A stretch of 32,526 bases of DNA, taken from positions 1 through 32,526 of the forward strand of contig JAHDFR010000045.1 in NCBI GenBank assembly GCA_020628065.1, written 5' to 3'. The DNA comes from Acidimicrobiales bacterium (GTDB lineage Bacteria; Actinomycetota; Acidimicrobiia; Acidimicrobiales; SZUA-35). The notes beneath the pieces were generated by a model that was given only the letters and a program-made list of their open reading frames with translations, ran no database searches and was not told the origin of the DNA. The position numbers and the translations under genes were made by a program. Below, in pieces: positions 9,840 to 17,850 of the stretch (positions are counted from its first letter, which is position 1; each line of letters begins with the position of its first letter).

Positions 9840-11624
9840 TCAGGCTAACTGCTCGGCAGTCAATGCGAACAGGTCGCCGGCTCCGGCCGTCGCCGCACTC
9901 TCGAACGCCGTTGCAGTCGGGAGAATCTGTTCGCCGAAGAACTTGGCCGACACGACCTTGGCTTTGTGGAATCCTTCCTCAACCGAGCTGTCCAACGCCT
10001 TATTCCCGGCGATGGCGGCCTTGGCCATCAGACCACCGCAAATAGTTGTGGCCAACATCCGCAGGTAGGGACTTGAGCCGGCCAAGGCGTGATTGGGATC
10101 TTGAGCACCGTTGGCCAGCAGCCAGTCAGTGGCTCGCCTGGTGGCGTTGGCGGCGTCAATCAGATTGGTCGAGAACACCTGCATGGAATCGACCTCGGTC
10201 AGCTTCTTGGCCATCCGGTCGATTTCGTCCAAGCTCTCCCGCACTACATCTCCACCCCGCATGGGCAGCTTGCGTCCGACCAGATCGGCGGCCTGAATTC
10301 CATTGGTTCCCTCGTAAATGGCGGCGATCCGTATATCCCGGTAATGCTGGGCCACGCCGGTCTCCTCCACAAATCCCATACCCCCGTGAACCTGAAGCGC
10401 CATCGACGTGAGCTCGTTGCCCAGATCGGTGCACAGACTCTTGCTCAGCGGGATCAACAGATCAGCCCACTCCTGATGGGTGGAAGCGTTCTCCGGGTCG
10501 CTAAGTACTCGGTCGAGGGCGGCGGCGTTTTCATAGATCAGACAGCGCATGGCGTCGATCCACGACCGTTGAGTCATCAGCAGTCGACGGACGTCGGCGT
10601 GATCGATGATGGGACTCTTGGTGCCCGGTTCCGATCCAACAGCGGTCCCCTGAATGCGTTCCCCGGCATAGGCCAATGACTGTTGATACGCCCGCTCGGC
10701 CAAAGCAAGACCTTGAAGCCCAACCGATAGACGGGCATTGTTCATCATCGTGAACATGTTTCGCATCCCGGCGCCCTCGTCGCCGACCAACCAGCCGATG
10801 GCACCGTCGTTGTCGCCGAACGCCAACACGCATGTCGGGCTTCCGTGGATACCAAGCTTGTGCTCGATGGACACGCAGGAAACGTCGTTTCGCTCCCCCA
10901 ACGAGCCGTCTTCGTTGACCAGGTACTTGGGCACCAGAAACATGGAGATGCCTTTGGTCCCCGGGGGCGAACCCGGCGTTCTGGCCAGGACCAGGTGGAT
11001 GATGTTCTCCGTAAGGTCGTGCTCACCGTAGGTGATGTAGATTTTCTGCCCGCTGATGCGGTACGACCCGTCGCCCACCGGTTCGGCCTTCGAAGTCAGA
11101 GCGCCAACGTCAGATCCGGCTTGTGGTTCGGTGAGGTTCATCGTTCCAGACCACTCACCGGTGAGCATCTTCGGCAGGTACATCGATCGCTGCTCAGGCG
11201 TTCCATGATGGCTGATGGCGTCAATCGCGCCCTGAGTCAGCAACGGACAGAGGGCCAACGACATGCAGGCGCTTGTCATCATCTCCTGGATCACCACGGC
11301 GAACACCCACGGCAAGCCGCCGCCACCATACTCGGGGTCGAACGGCGCGGCGCCAAAGCCGGACTCCACATACTGGTCGTAGGCAGCGCGAAAGCTCTCG
11401 GGTGTTCGCACCTCTCCGTCAAGCCACTTGGCGCCAGTGGTGTCGCCTTCAACGTTCACCGGGGCGATCACTTCAGCGATGAAACGACCGGCTTCCTCGA
11501 GCACGGCGTAGACCGTCTCGCTGTCGGCCGAGTCAAATGCCGAACCGCTTAGGACGTTATCCAGATCGACAACGTCGGAAAGGACGAAACGGATGTCCCG
11601 CATGGGGGGTGCGTAGTCAGTCAT
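9840..11624 (-). CDS. long-form acyl-CoA dehydrogenase (about 594 aa; DmdC/FadE5-like architecture)
   Basis: MNLTEPQAGSDVGAL, KIYITYGEHDL, QVHGGMGFVEETGVAQHYRDIRIAAIYEGTNGIQAADLVGRKL with a C-terminal extension. Confidence 0.92.
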   Translation of the reverse strand: MTDYAPPMRDIRFVLSDVVDLDNVLSGSAFDSADSETVYAVLEEAGRFIAEVIAPVNVEGDTTGAKWLDGEVRTPESFRAAYDQYVESGFGAAPFDPEYGGGGLPWVFAVVIQEMMTSACMSLALCPLLTQGAIDAISHHGTPEQRSMYLPKMLTGEWSGTMNLTEPQAGSDVGALTSKAEPVGDGSYRISGQKIYITYGEHDLTENIIHLVLARTPGSPPGTKGISMFLVPKYLVNEDGSLGERNDVSCVSIEHKLGIHGSPTCVLAFGDNDGAIGWLVGDEGAGMRNMFTMMNNARLSVGLQGLALAERAYQQSLAYAGERIQGTAVGSEPGTKSPIIDHADVRRLLMTQRSWIDAMRCLIYENAAALDRVLSDPENASTHQEWADLLIPLSKSLCTDLGNELTSMALQVHGGMGFVEETGVAQHYRDIRIAAIYEGTNGIQAADLVGRKLPMRGGDVVRESLDEIDRMAKKLTEVDSMQVFSTNLIDAANATRRATDWLLANGAQDPNHALAGSSPYLRMLATTICGGLMAKAAIAGNKALDSSVEEGFHKAKVVSAKFFGEQILPTATAFESAATAGAGDLFALTAEQLA

Positions 11625-11795
11625 TTATCTCTTCCTTCGGCGGCGGCTCGTTCGACGGTAGACCATCAGGGTGTGAACGATTCTAGCCGGAGGGTCAAAG
11701 CCGATCTTGGTCGAGTGACGGAAGCCAAAACCGACCGACGATCGGTGACGGAACTCTGATTGCCGGCTGGTCGATGCGGTAGGATCGCATGACCG

Positions 11796-12638
11796 ATGGC
11801 AGCCACCGACGCAACTTTCGAACCGAACCTGGTTGAACTCGGCCGCGGCGTCTTTGCCTTTGTAAGCCCCGTCCCGAAATTCGGAAACTCCAATATTGGG
11901 GTGGTCATCGACTCCGACGGTTTGACCCTCATCGATACATCGGCAACCCCATCCCAGGCATCAGTGACGGTGTCGGCAGTACTCGAGCTCACCCGTGAGC
12001 TCGCGCTTCCGATCAAACGGGTCGTCCTGACCTCAAGTCGGGTGGCTTTCACCGGCGGCAGTTCGGTCCTGTGGTCGGCCGCCTTCTACGGCTCGGATCG
12101 AACCAGCGACGATCTCGACCATCCAGCCAATCCCGAGGCGTTTCGCCGACTCCTTCCGGATATGGCCGGTGCCTACCACGATGAATTCTCGACCCGACCG
12201 GTGACCCACGTGGTGTCCGAAGCAGCCCAACTAACTCCGTCGATCAGTCTGATTCCACTCCGCGGCGAGTCCTCGACGAATCTCGCCGTCTACGTAGAGG
12301 CGGCCGACGTCATCTTCGCCGGAGCATTGGCCAGCTTCGCCGTTACGCCATTGACCTATGACGGATATCCCCAGGATTGGGCCACAAGTGTTGACGCTCT
12401 AACTGAACTGGCCTCAACCGTCGTCCCAGGGCACGGCCTACCAGGGGGCGCAGCAGATATGGCCGACCTGGCCGCCTATCTCCGTGCGTGCTCAACGTCT
12501 ACTGACAGCATCGAGTCAGGGCCATGGGATCGTTGGGCTGACCGAAGGTTTGACGAAGTCAACCTGGAGAGGGCCCACCGCTTGGCCGAGGGCGTGAATG
12601 AAGTCCCCCAGGCCATGTTTCAACTGCTCGGGCTCTGA
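11796..12638 (+). CDS. metallo-beta-lactamase-fold protein with degenerate metal-binding motifs (putative pseudoenzyme)
   Basis: MBL-like layout LVELGRGVFAFVSP..GVVIDSDGLTLIDTSAT..VVLTSSRVAFTGG..VIFAGALA..VVPGHGLPGG; HxHxDH is replaced by SSRVAF. Confidence 0.75.
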   Translation: MAATDATFEPNLVELGRGVFAFVSPVPKFGNSNIGVVIDSDGLTLIDTSATPSQASVTVSAVLELTRELALPIKRVVLTSSRVAFTGGSSVLWSAAFYGSDRTSDDLDHPANPEAFRRLLPDMAGAYHDEFSTRPVTHVVSEAAQLTPSISLIPLRGESSTNLAVYVEAADVIFAGALASFAVTPLTYDGYPQDWATSVDALTELASTVVPGHGLPGGAADMADLAAYLRACSTSTDSIESGPWDRWADRRFDEVNLERAHRLAEGVNEVPQAMFQLLGL

Positions 12639-12673
12639 GACCGGCCGTCTGTCAAGGTACACCCGAGGGGGCG

Positions 12674-13156
12674 TTAGGCCAGCTGAGCCTCAACCTTGTC
12701 CATGGCGTCGTCCTCGCTAACGTCGAGAGCGAAAGACAGTTCGGACACCAGTACCTTGCGAGCACGTGTATACATGCTCTTTTCGCCAGCCGACAGGCCC
12801 TTGCTCCGTTCCCGAAGGGCCAGATTTCGAACCACTTCGGCTACCTGGTAGACATCACCGGACTTCAGTTTCTCCTGGTGATTCTTGAAGCGTCGGCTCC
12901 AATTGGCAGGCTCACGAACATCTTTCATGCTCAGGAGCTCGAAAAGCTCCTTGACGTCCTTCTCCCCGATGGGCATGCGCATGCCGACCTCGTCGACCAT
13001 GTCTATGGGCACACGTACGGTCAGGTTGTCGTGCACGGCCTGGAGCACGAAGTACTTCTTCTTTTCGCCATCGATGACCCTGGTTTCGGTATCGATGATG
13101 ATGGCTGCACCGTGATGGGGATACACCACCCGGTCACCCGACTTGAAGGTTGGCAT
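12674..13156 (-). CDS. carD: CarD-family transcriptional regulator (RNAP-interacting)
   Basis: MPTFKSGDRVVYPHHGAAIIIDTETRVIDGEKKKYFVLQ, DNLTVRVPIDMVDEVGMR, SRRFKNHQEKLKSGD. Confidence 0.94.
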   Translation of the reverse strand: MPTFKSGDRVVYPHHGAAIIIDTETRVIDGEKKKYFVLQAVHDNLTVRVPIDMVDEVGMRMPIGEKDVKELFELLSMKDVREPANWSRRFKNHQEKLKSGDVYQVAEVVRNLALRERSKGLSAGEKSMYTRARKVLVSELSFALDVSEDDAMDKVEAQLA

Positions 13157-13212
13157 TGCTCTCCTTGTAGCGAAGGCCTGAAGCGGCCGTCGAGGCCTGC
13201 TATGAGGTCAAG

Positions 13213-13392
13213 TTACACGATTGCGCCGAAGAACCCGGCCACAGTGGTCAAAACCATGGCGGCAACGGCGATAACGACCACCCAGAACATCACCGGCCGA
13301 CGCTCTCGCATCGACGGAATCGTTGGGGCCGGCGTCGGCTGACGCTTCTGTGGGCCGCCGCCGACTCGGCTCGTTCCTTTAGGGCGGGCCAT
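13213..13392 (-). CDS. small single-pass membrane protein (59 aa), absent from the supplied ORF track
   Basis: Reverse-strand translation MARPKGTSRVGGGPQKRQPTPAPTIPSMRERRPVMFWVVVIAVAAMVLTTVAGFFGAIV*; ATG lies 1 nt after the stop of the upstream RDD gene. Confidence 0.7.
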   Translation of the reverse strand: MARPKGTSRVGGGPQKRQPTPAPTIPSMRERRPVMFWVVVIAVAAMVLTTVAGFFGAIV

Positions 13393-13393
13393 A

Positions 13394-14026
13394 TTACTTC
13401 TTCACCACCAGTGTCTTGCCGACTTTGTCCCACGGCGTCTGACGCTGGTCGTCGGTGAACAACATGATGAGACCGGCGACAGCAATGACGAAGTTCGCCA
13501 GCGAGCCGAGAAAACTGATCACCGGGAGCGCCGAGAGGATGCCGACGGCGATGTAGAGGTACATACGACGAGTACCTGTTTGGATGTCGGGCGGTGAACC
13601 GTCGTCGTTCACCACTTTCAGGCCAAGTGCCATCTTGCCCAGGGTTGCGCCCTGGTTTCCGACCATGAAGATCTCGTAGGCGGCGACCAGCAAGGTGGAC
13701 ACAAGTCCGGCCAGAAGCAGTCGTACGAAGCTGATGTCGGGGGTGTCACCACTGGCCAGGGCGAAACCGGCCGAGAACGTTCCGAAAATACCGCCGGCGA
13801 TACCACCGATGATCGCCCAAATGATGCCGTCAATGATTCGAGCGCCAATGCGCGATCCCGGCTCGGCCAAAGCGCTGCTTGAAGCCACCGCACCGCCGCC
13901 GGAGGTTGCGCCCGCTACAGGTTGGGGGCCACCCACCCAACTTGATCCGTCCCAGTACCGCTGCGTCCCGGGCGGATCGCCCTGGGCGTAATACCAGCCG
14001 GCTGGTTGTGTTGGATAGTCGCTCAC
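13394..14026 (-). CDS. RDD-family membrane protein with N-terminal DUF2510-like domain
   Basis: PAGWYYAQGDPPGTQRYWDGSSWVGG (DUF2510-like) then GSRIGARIIDGIIWAIIGGIAGG...NQGATLGKMALGLKVV (RDD). Confidence 0.88.
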   Translation of the reverse strand: MSDYPTQPAGWYYAQGDPPGTQRYWDGSSWVGGPQPVAGATSGGGAVASSSALAEPGSRIGARIIDGIIWAIIGGIAGGIFGTFSAGFALASGDTPDISFVRLLLAGLVSTLLVAAYEIFMVGNQGATLGKMALGLKVVNDDGSPPDIQTGTRRMYLYIAVGILSALPVISFLGSLANFVIAVAGLIMLFTDDQRQTPWDKVGKTLVVKK

Positions 14027-14054
14027 TGTGCTCTCTCCACTGTGCTCTCTCCAC
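14027..14054 (-). repeat. perfect 14-bp tandem duplication spanning the Shine-Dalgarno region of the RDD gene
   Basis: Minus strand GTGGAGAGAGCACA GTGGAGAGAGCACA immediately before GTG start. Confidence 0.9.
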
Positions 14055-14311
14055 GGTTTTGGGGCGCAAAAGGCTCCGAACCCGTCTTTCTCCCTGGCTT
14101 AAGTCTACCTCACAGCAGGTAAGACCACCCTGCTATCCGGGCTCCGGGGCCCATCAGCCGAGCTGATCAGTCGGTCGGCGGACGCTGAGGGCCCTAACAC
14201 GCCCCGATAAGCTGGGTTTCCACCAACAAGGCTGGTTGACCACCGACCATCCTGGCTAGACATCGTCGCCGAACCGCTTGAGCCGGAGCACGGCCGTCCG
14301 ATCGGAGAACT

Positions 14312-15328
14312 ATGACGAAGACCATTCTTGTGACCGGCGGAGCCGGCTTCATCGGCAGCCACACCGCAGTTGAGCTATTGCTCCGCGACTATCGGGTGGT
14401 TATCGCCGATGATCTGTCAAACAGCTCGGCAAAGGCAATTGAGGTGATCAAGACGCTCGGAAGCGCCGACGTCTCATTCCACGAAGTTGATCTCACCGAC
14501 GAGGCCCTGGTGGCGCAACTCTTCGATGAGCACCCGATCGAGGCCGTCGTCCACTTCGCCGGTCTCAAAGCCGTTGGCGAATCGGTTGAAAAGCCGATGC
14601 ACTACTACCGCACAAACCTCACCTCGACGATGAATCTGCTATCACAGATGGCCCAACACGACGTGTGGGACTTCGTCTTCTCATCATCAGCCACCGTCTA
14701 CGGCACGCCCGAGCAACTTCCGATACCGGAGAGCGCTCCAACCGGAGCCACCAATCCCTACGGCCGCACAAAGCTGATGATCGAAGAAATCTGTCAGGAC
14801 CTTGCCGCCGCAGATGATCGGTGGCGCATCAGTCTGCTCCGCTACTTCAACCCGGTTGGGGCCCATGCCTCAGGTCAATTGGGTGAGGACCCAAGAGGGA
14901 TCCCGAACAATCTCGTCCCTTTCGTCATGCAGGTCGCCGTTGGCCGCAGAGAGAAACTGCAGGTGTTCGGCGGCGATTGGGACACTCCTGATGGCTCAGG
15001 TGTCCGGGATTACATCCACGTGGTCGACCTGGCGGCAGGCCATCTGGCTGCTCTGGAGAAGCTTCGGGCCGGCTGCGAGGCCTACAACCTGGGAACAGGC
15101 AACGGTTCATCGGTACTGGAGATCATCGGCACCGCCGAGCGGGTCAGCGGCAAAACCATTCCTTACGACGTTGTCGACCGGCGCTCGGGCGATATCGCCA
15201 CATCACTGGCCGACCCGACCAAAGCCAATCGGGAACTCGGATGGCGAGCTGACCGCAACCTGGAGGCAATGCTGACCGACGCCTGGCGTTGGCAGTCCAT
15301 GAACCCAATGGGGTTCGCCGAAAACTAG
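14312..15328 (+). CDS. galE: UDP-glucose 4-epimerase
   Basis: TILVTGGAGFIGSHTAVELL, SSSATVYG, NPYGRTKLMIE, LRYFNPVGAHASGQLGEDP, GVRDYIHVVDLAAGH. Confidence 0.95.
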   Translation: MTKTILVTGGAGFIGSHTAVELLLRDYRVVIADDLSNSSAKAIEVIKTLGSADVSFHEVDLTDEALVAQLFDEHPIEAVVHFAGLKAVGESVEKPMHYYRTNLTSTMNLLSQMAQHDVWDFVFSSSATVYGTPEQLPIPESAPTGATNPYGRTKLMIEEICQDLAAADDRWRISLLRYFNPVGAHASGQLGEDPRGIPNNLVPFVMQVAVGRREKLQVFGGDWDTPDGSGVRDYIHVVDLAAGHLAALEKLRAGCEAYNLGTGNGSSVLEIIGTAERVSGKTIPYDVVDRRSGDIATSLADPTKANRELGWRADRNLEAMLTDAWRWQSMNPMGFAEN

Positions 15329-15399
15329 CCGGGGCCAACGCTTAGACCACAGCCGCCAGTACGGCGCTGACAGGTCGAGACGGCGGTACTGAGCTGGAA

Positions 15400-16317
15400 C
15401 TATAGAGCGAGGACTTGGCTCCGGCTGGCCAGAGAGGCCTGGGCCCCATGCCGGGTTACGGCGGCGGCGGCGACTCGAACAGCCCACGAAGCGGCCTGCA
15501 GATAGTCACCGGTCTCCAAGAGCCCGTCGGCAAAGCCACCGCAGAAAGCGTCGCCGGCAGCAGTGGTGTCCACCACCGGCACCTTAACTGCGTCCACGAA
15601 CCGTGGGGTTCCGCCGTCGACGAGGACAACTCCTTCGGAGCCGAGGGTAACAATGACGGCGGTGAGGTTGCTGTAGCGCTCAAGCACTCTGTGGGCCTGG
15701 GCGATCAGTTCGTCGGTACTTTCGGCCGAACGCCCGTTGTCGAGCGAGGCAAGCTCGTGGCGATTGGGGACCACATAGTCGGCCACCGAAAGCGCAAGTG
15801 TCTTGGCGACAGTGTCAACCGCAGGCGCCGGGTTGACCACAATGGTGGCGGACGGAGCAACGTCTCGAAGATCGGCAATCAGTTCGAGTGGTGTCTCAAA
15901 CTGGGTAAGCACGACCTTGGCCTGTGCTAGGTCGGGCTCGGCCGCTTCAAGGACACTTCGGTCCAGGGCACCGTTGGCCCCCGGAACAACCACGATCCGA
16001 TTCTCTCCGTCGCCGTCCACCTCGATGATCGCCGTCCCGGTCGGATTATCGGGATCCAGGCGAACAGAATCGATGTTGACGCCAAAGGCTTCAAGCTCTG
16101 CCAGCAGTCGCCGGCCGGCATCGTCGTCCCCGACTCCCCCCACCATGACCACCTGGCGGCCAAGGCGAGCAGCAGCAACAGCCTGGTTGGCCCCCTTGCC
16201 GCCTCCGCCGAAGACCAGATCGCTTCCGATGATCGTCTCCCCCGGCTCCGGCAATCGCTCGACCTGGACAGACAAATCCAAGTTCAGACTTCCGACCACA
16301 ACAACCTCGGCTGCCAC
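15400..16317 (-). CDS. rbsK: ribokinase (PfkB family)
   Basis: VVGSLNLDLSVQVERLPEPGETI, GGGGKGANQAVAAARLG, VVDTTAAGDAFCGGFADGL. Confidence 0.92.
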   Translation of the reverse strand: MAAEVVVVGSLNLDLSVQVERLPEPGETIIGSDLVFGGGGKGANQAVAAARLGRQVVMVGGVGDDDAGRRLLAELEAFGVNIDSVRLDPDNPTGTAIIEVDGDGENRIVVVPGANGALDRSVLEAAEPDLAQAKVVLTQFETPLELIADLRDVAPSATIVVNPAPAVDTVAKTLALSVADYVVPNRHELASLDNGRSAESTDELIAQAHRVLERYSNLTAVIVTLGSEGVVLVDGGTPRFVDAVKVPVVDTTAAGDAFCGGFADGLLETGDYLQAASWAVRVAAAAVTRHGAQASLASRSQVLAL

Positions 16318-16332
16318 CCGCCTAGCTCGCCT

Positions 16333-17361
16333 TCATCGATCCGACTTGGTTCCGACTTGATTCAGTGCGTCAACGACCAAAGAACGGGCAGCCACAACGT
16401 CCAGCGAAACGCAGTGCCAAACGGGATGGAACTGTCCGGCATCGGTCCAAGGGATCCCGGTGTCGCCCTCGGAAACTCGGGATCGTCTGTCGACAACAGT
16501 CATTCCGCGGGTAAGGCTCCCCCGCAGTTCAACACCGGTCGGCCGCTTCACCATCTCAAAGAGCTCAGGATGGGTGACGGCCAATACGGCGCACGGATCG
16601 TGGAGTCCGCCAACCCGATGGCCGGCCAGTGCCTCGATTCGCTCCAGGTAATGGCCGAACAAGTCGGCAATGACCTTTGCACCCGGGTTGCCCAGGGCGC
16701 CGCCGTCCGGAGCGGCGACATCTCGAATGTCGGATACCAATTGATCGTCAACCGTGAGCTGCATGGTCAAATCCAGACCACACATTCGGATTTCGGTATC
16801 GGAGCCCAACACAACATCCAGCGCTTCGGGGTCGGCCAGCGCGTTGAACTCGGCGGCCGCAGTTCGATTCCCTCCCGAAGCCGATCCCCCCATAAAGCTC
16901 ACTCCGGCCAAACGGCCAGGGAGGTCAGGCGCCTTGGCAAACGCTGTGGCCACATTGGTTGCCGGCCCGATCTGAACCAGCCAAAGTCCCTCGTCGGCCC
17001 GCACCCTCTCGATCAGATACTCAACGGCATGGGGATGTTCCGGCTCTCGATCCAATTCCGGTAACGAGGGGCCGGCGAATCCAGAGGTGCCGTGGATTTC
17101 GGGAGCGTGAAGAGGCTCAGCCTTCAGCGGGGTGGCTTCCCCCGCGTACACCGGAACGTCAAGACCGAACAATTGGCAGGTCAAGAGGGCGTTCCTGGTC
17201 ACGTCGGCAAGCGGCGCATTGCCCCCAACGGTGGTGATCCCCAACAGCTCGCCGTAGGCGGCGGCCACAACGATGGCTACGGCATCGTCCTGTCCAGGGT
17301 CGCAGTCGACGATGAGACGCGGCTTCGGCCGGTCAGCCGTATCGCCTGCCACCGGCGTCAC
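16333..17361 (-). CDS. inosine/uridine-preferring nucleoside hydrolase
   Basis: LIVDCDPGQDDAVAI, ITTVGGNAPLADVTRNAL, HGTSGFAG, GPATNVATAF, HDPCAVLAVTHPELF; GTG start overlaps DUF3039 stop (GTGA). Confidence 0.92.
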   Translation of the reverse strand: MTPVAGDTADRPKPRLIVDCDPGQDDAVAIVVAAAYGELLGITTVGGNAPLADVTRNALLTCQLFGLDVPVYAGEATPLKAEPLHAPEIHGTSGFAGPSLPELDREPEHPHAVEYLIERVRADEGLWLVQIGPATNVATAFAKAPDLPGRLAGVSFMGGSASGGNRTAAAEFNALADPEALDVVLGSDTEIRMCGLDLTMQLTVDDQLVSDIRDVAAPDGGALGNPGAKVIADLFGHYLERIEALAGHRVGGLHDPCAVLAVTHPELFEMVKRPTGVELRGSLTRGMTVVDRRSRVSEGDTGIPWTDAGQFHPVWHCVSLDVVAARSLVVDALNQVGTKSDR

Positions 17362-17654
17362 GTTCCTCGCTTGCCCAGGAACTCAAATATCTCTTTGCAT
17401 TCGGGACAGACGGGAAACTTCTTTGGATCCCGGTTTGGAACCCATTTCTTGCCGCACAGAGCGCGCACCGGCGTTCCCTCGACTGCGCTGGAAAGGATCT
17501 TGTCCTTCTTCACATAGTGAGCGAAGCGCTCGTGGTCACCGTCGTCCAGCATGGGATCATCGAGTCGGGGATCGACGATCTCCTCAACGATGGTCGCAGG
17601 ACCGGGAGTCGAACTGGCCGTTGGTTGTCGGCTTTCAAAGACTGACACAACCAC
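17358..17654 (-). CDS. DUF3039-like protein with Cys-rich zinc-ribbon-like segment
   Basis: HERFAHYVKKDKILSSAVEGTPVRALCGKKWVPNRDPKKFPVCPECKEIFEFL. Confidence 0.85.
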   Translation of the reverse strand: MVVSVFESRQPTASSTPGPATIVEEIVDPRLDDPMLDDGDHERFAHYVKKDKILSSAVEGTPVRALCGKKWVPNRDPKKFPVCPECKEIFEFLGKRGT

Positions 17655-17722
17655 ATACTAGAAGTTCGTAGGCACTGAGGGCACAGTGACTGCTCGGATC
17701 ACCGCCAGCCATCTCGTTAGCG

Positions 17723-17801
17723 TCGGACAGCGCAGCCTCGGAAAGCGCCTCCATCGGACAGCTCCGCCATCGGACAGCATCTCAATCGGTGCGGCACCAC
17801 A
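17723..17801. repeat. degenerate tandem array, about 16-bp period, consensus TCGGACAGCNCCNCCA, upstream of the selenoprotein gene
   Basis: TCGGACAGCGCAGCC / TCGGAAAGCGCCTCCA / TCGGACAGCTCCGCCA / TCGGACAGCATCTCAA / TCGGTGCGG... starting at 17723, 17738, 17754, 17770, 17786. Confidence 0.8.
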
Positions 17802-17811
17802 TCGCGAGACG

Positions 17812-17818
17812 CTATGGT
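17812..17818 (+). promoter_or_regulatory. possible -10 element (TATGGT) for the peroxiredoxin gene
   Basis: gcTATGGTct about 35 nt upstream of ATG 17851; no clear -35; location approximate. Confidence 0.3.
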
Positions 17819-17850
17819 CTCCCAGGAACGCCATCAAAGGAAGCCGCCAG

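Noticed and set aside
10089-11552. Long plus-strand ORFs antisense to the acyl-CoA dehydrogenase (10089..10679, 10845..11552)
   Set aside because: Antisense shadow of a clearly recognised gene; no recognisable motifs.
17686-17850. N-terminal extension of the peroxiredoxin ORF (MTARITASHLVSVGQRS...)
   Set aside because: Not peroxiredoxin-like, overlaps the 16-bp tandem array and a -10-like element; ATG 17851 has an RBS and starts the canonical MLEAGTEAPDF sequence.
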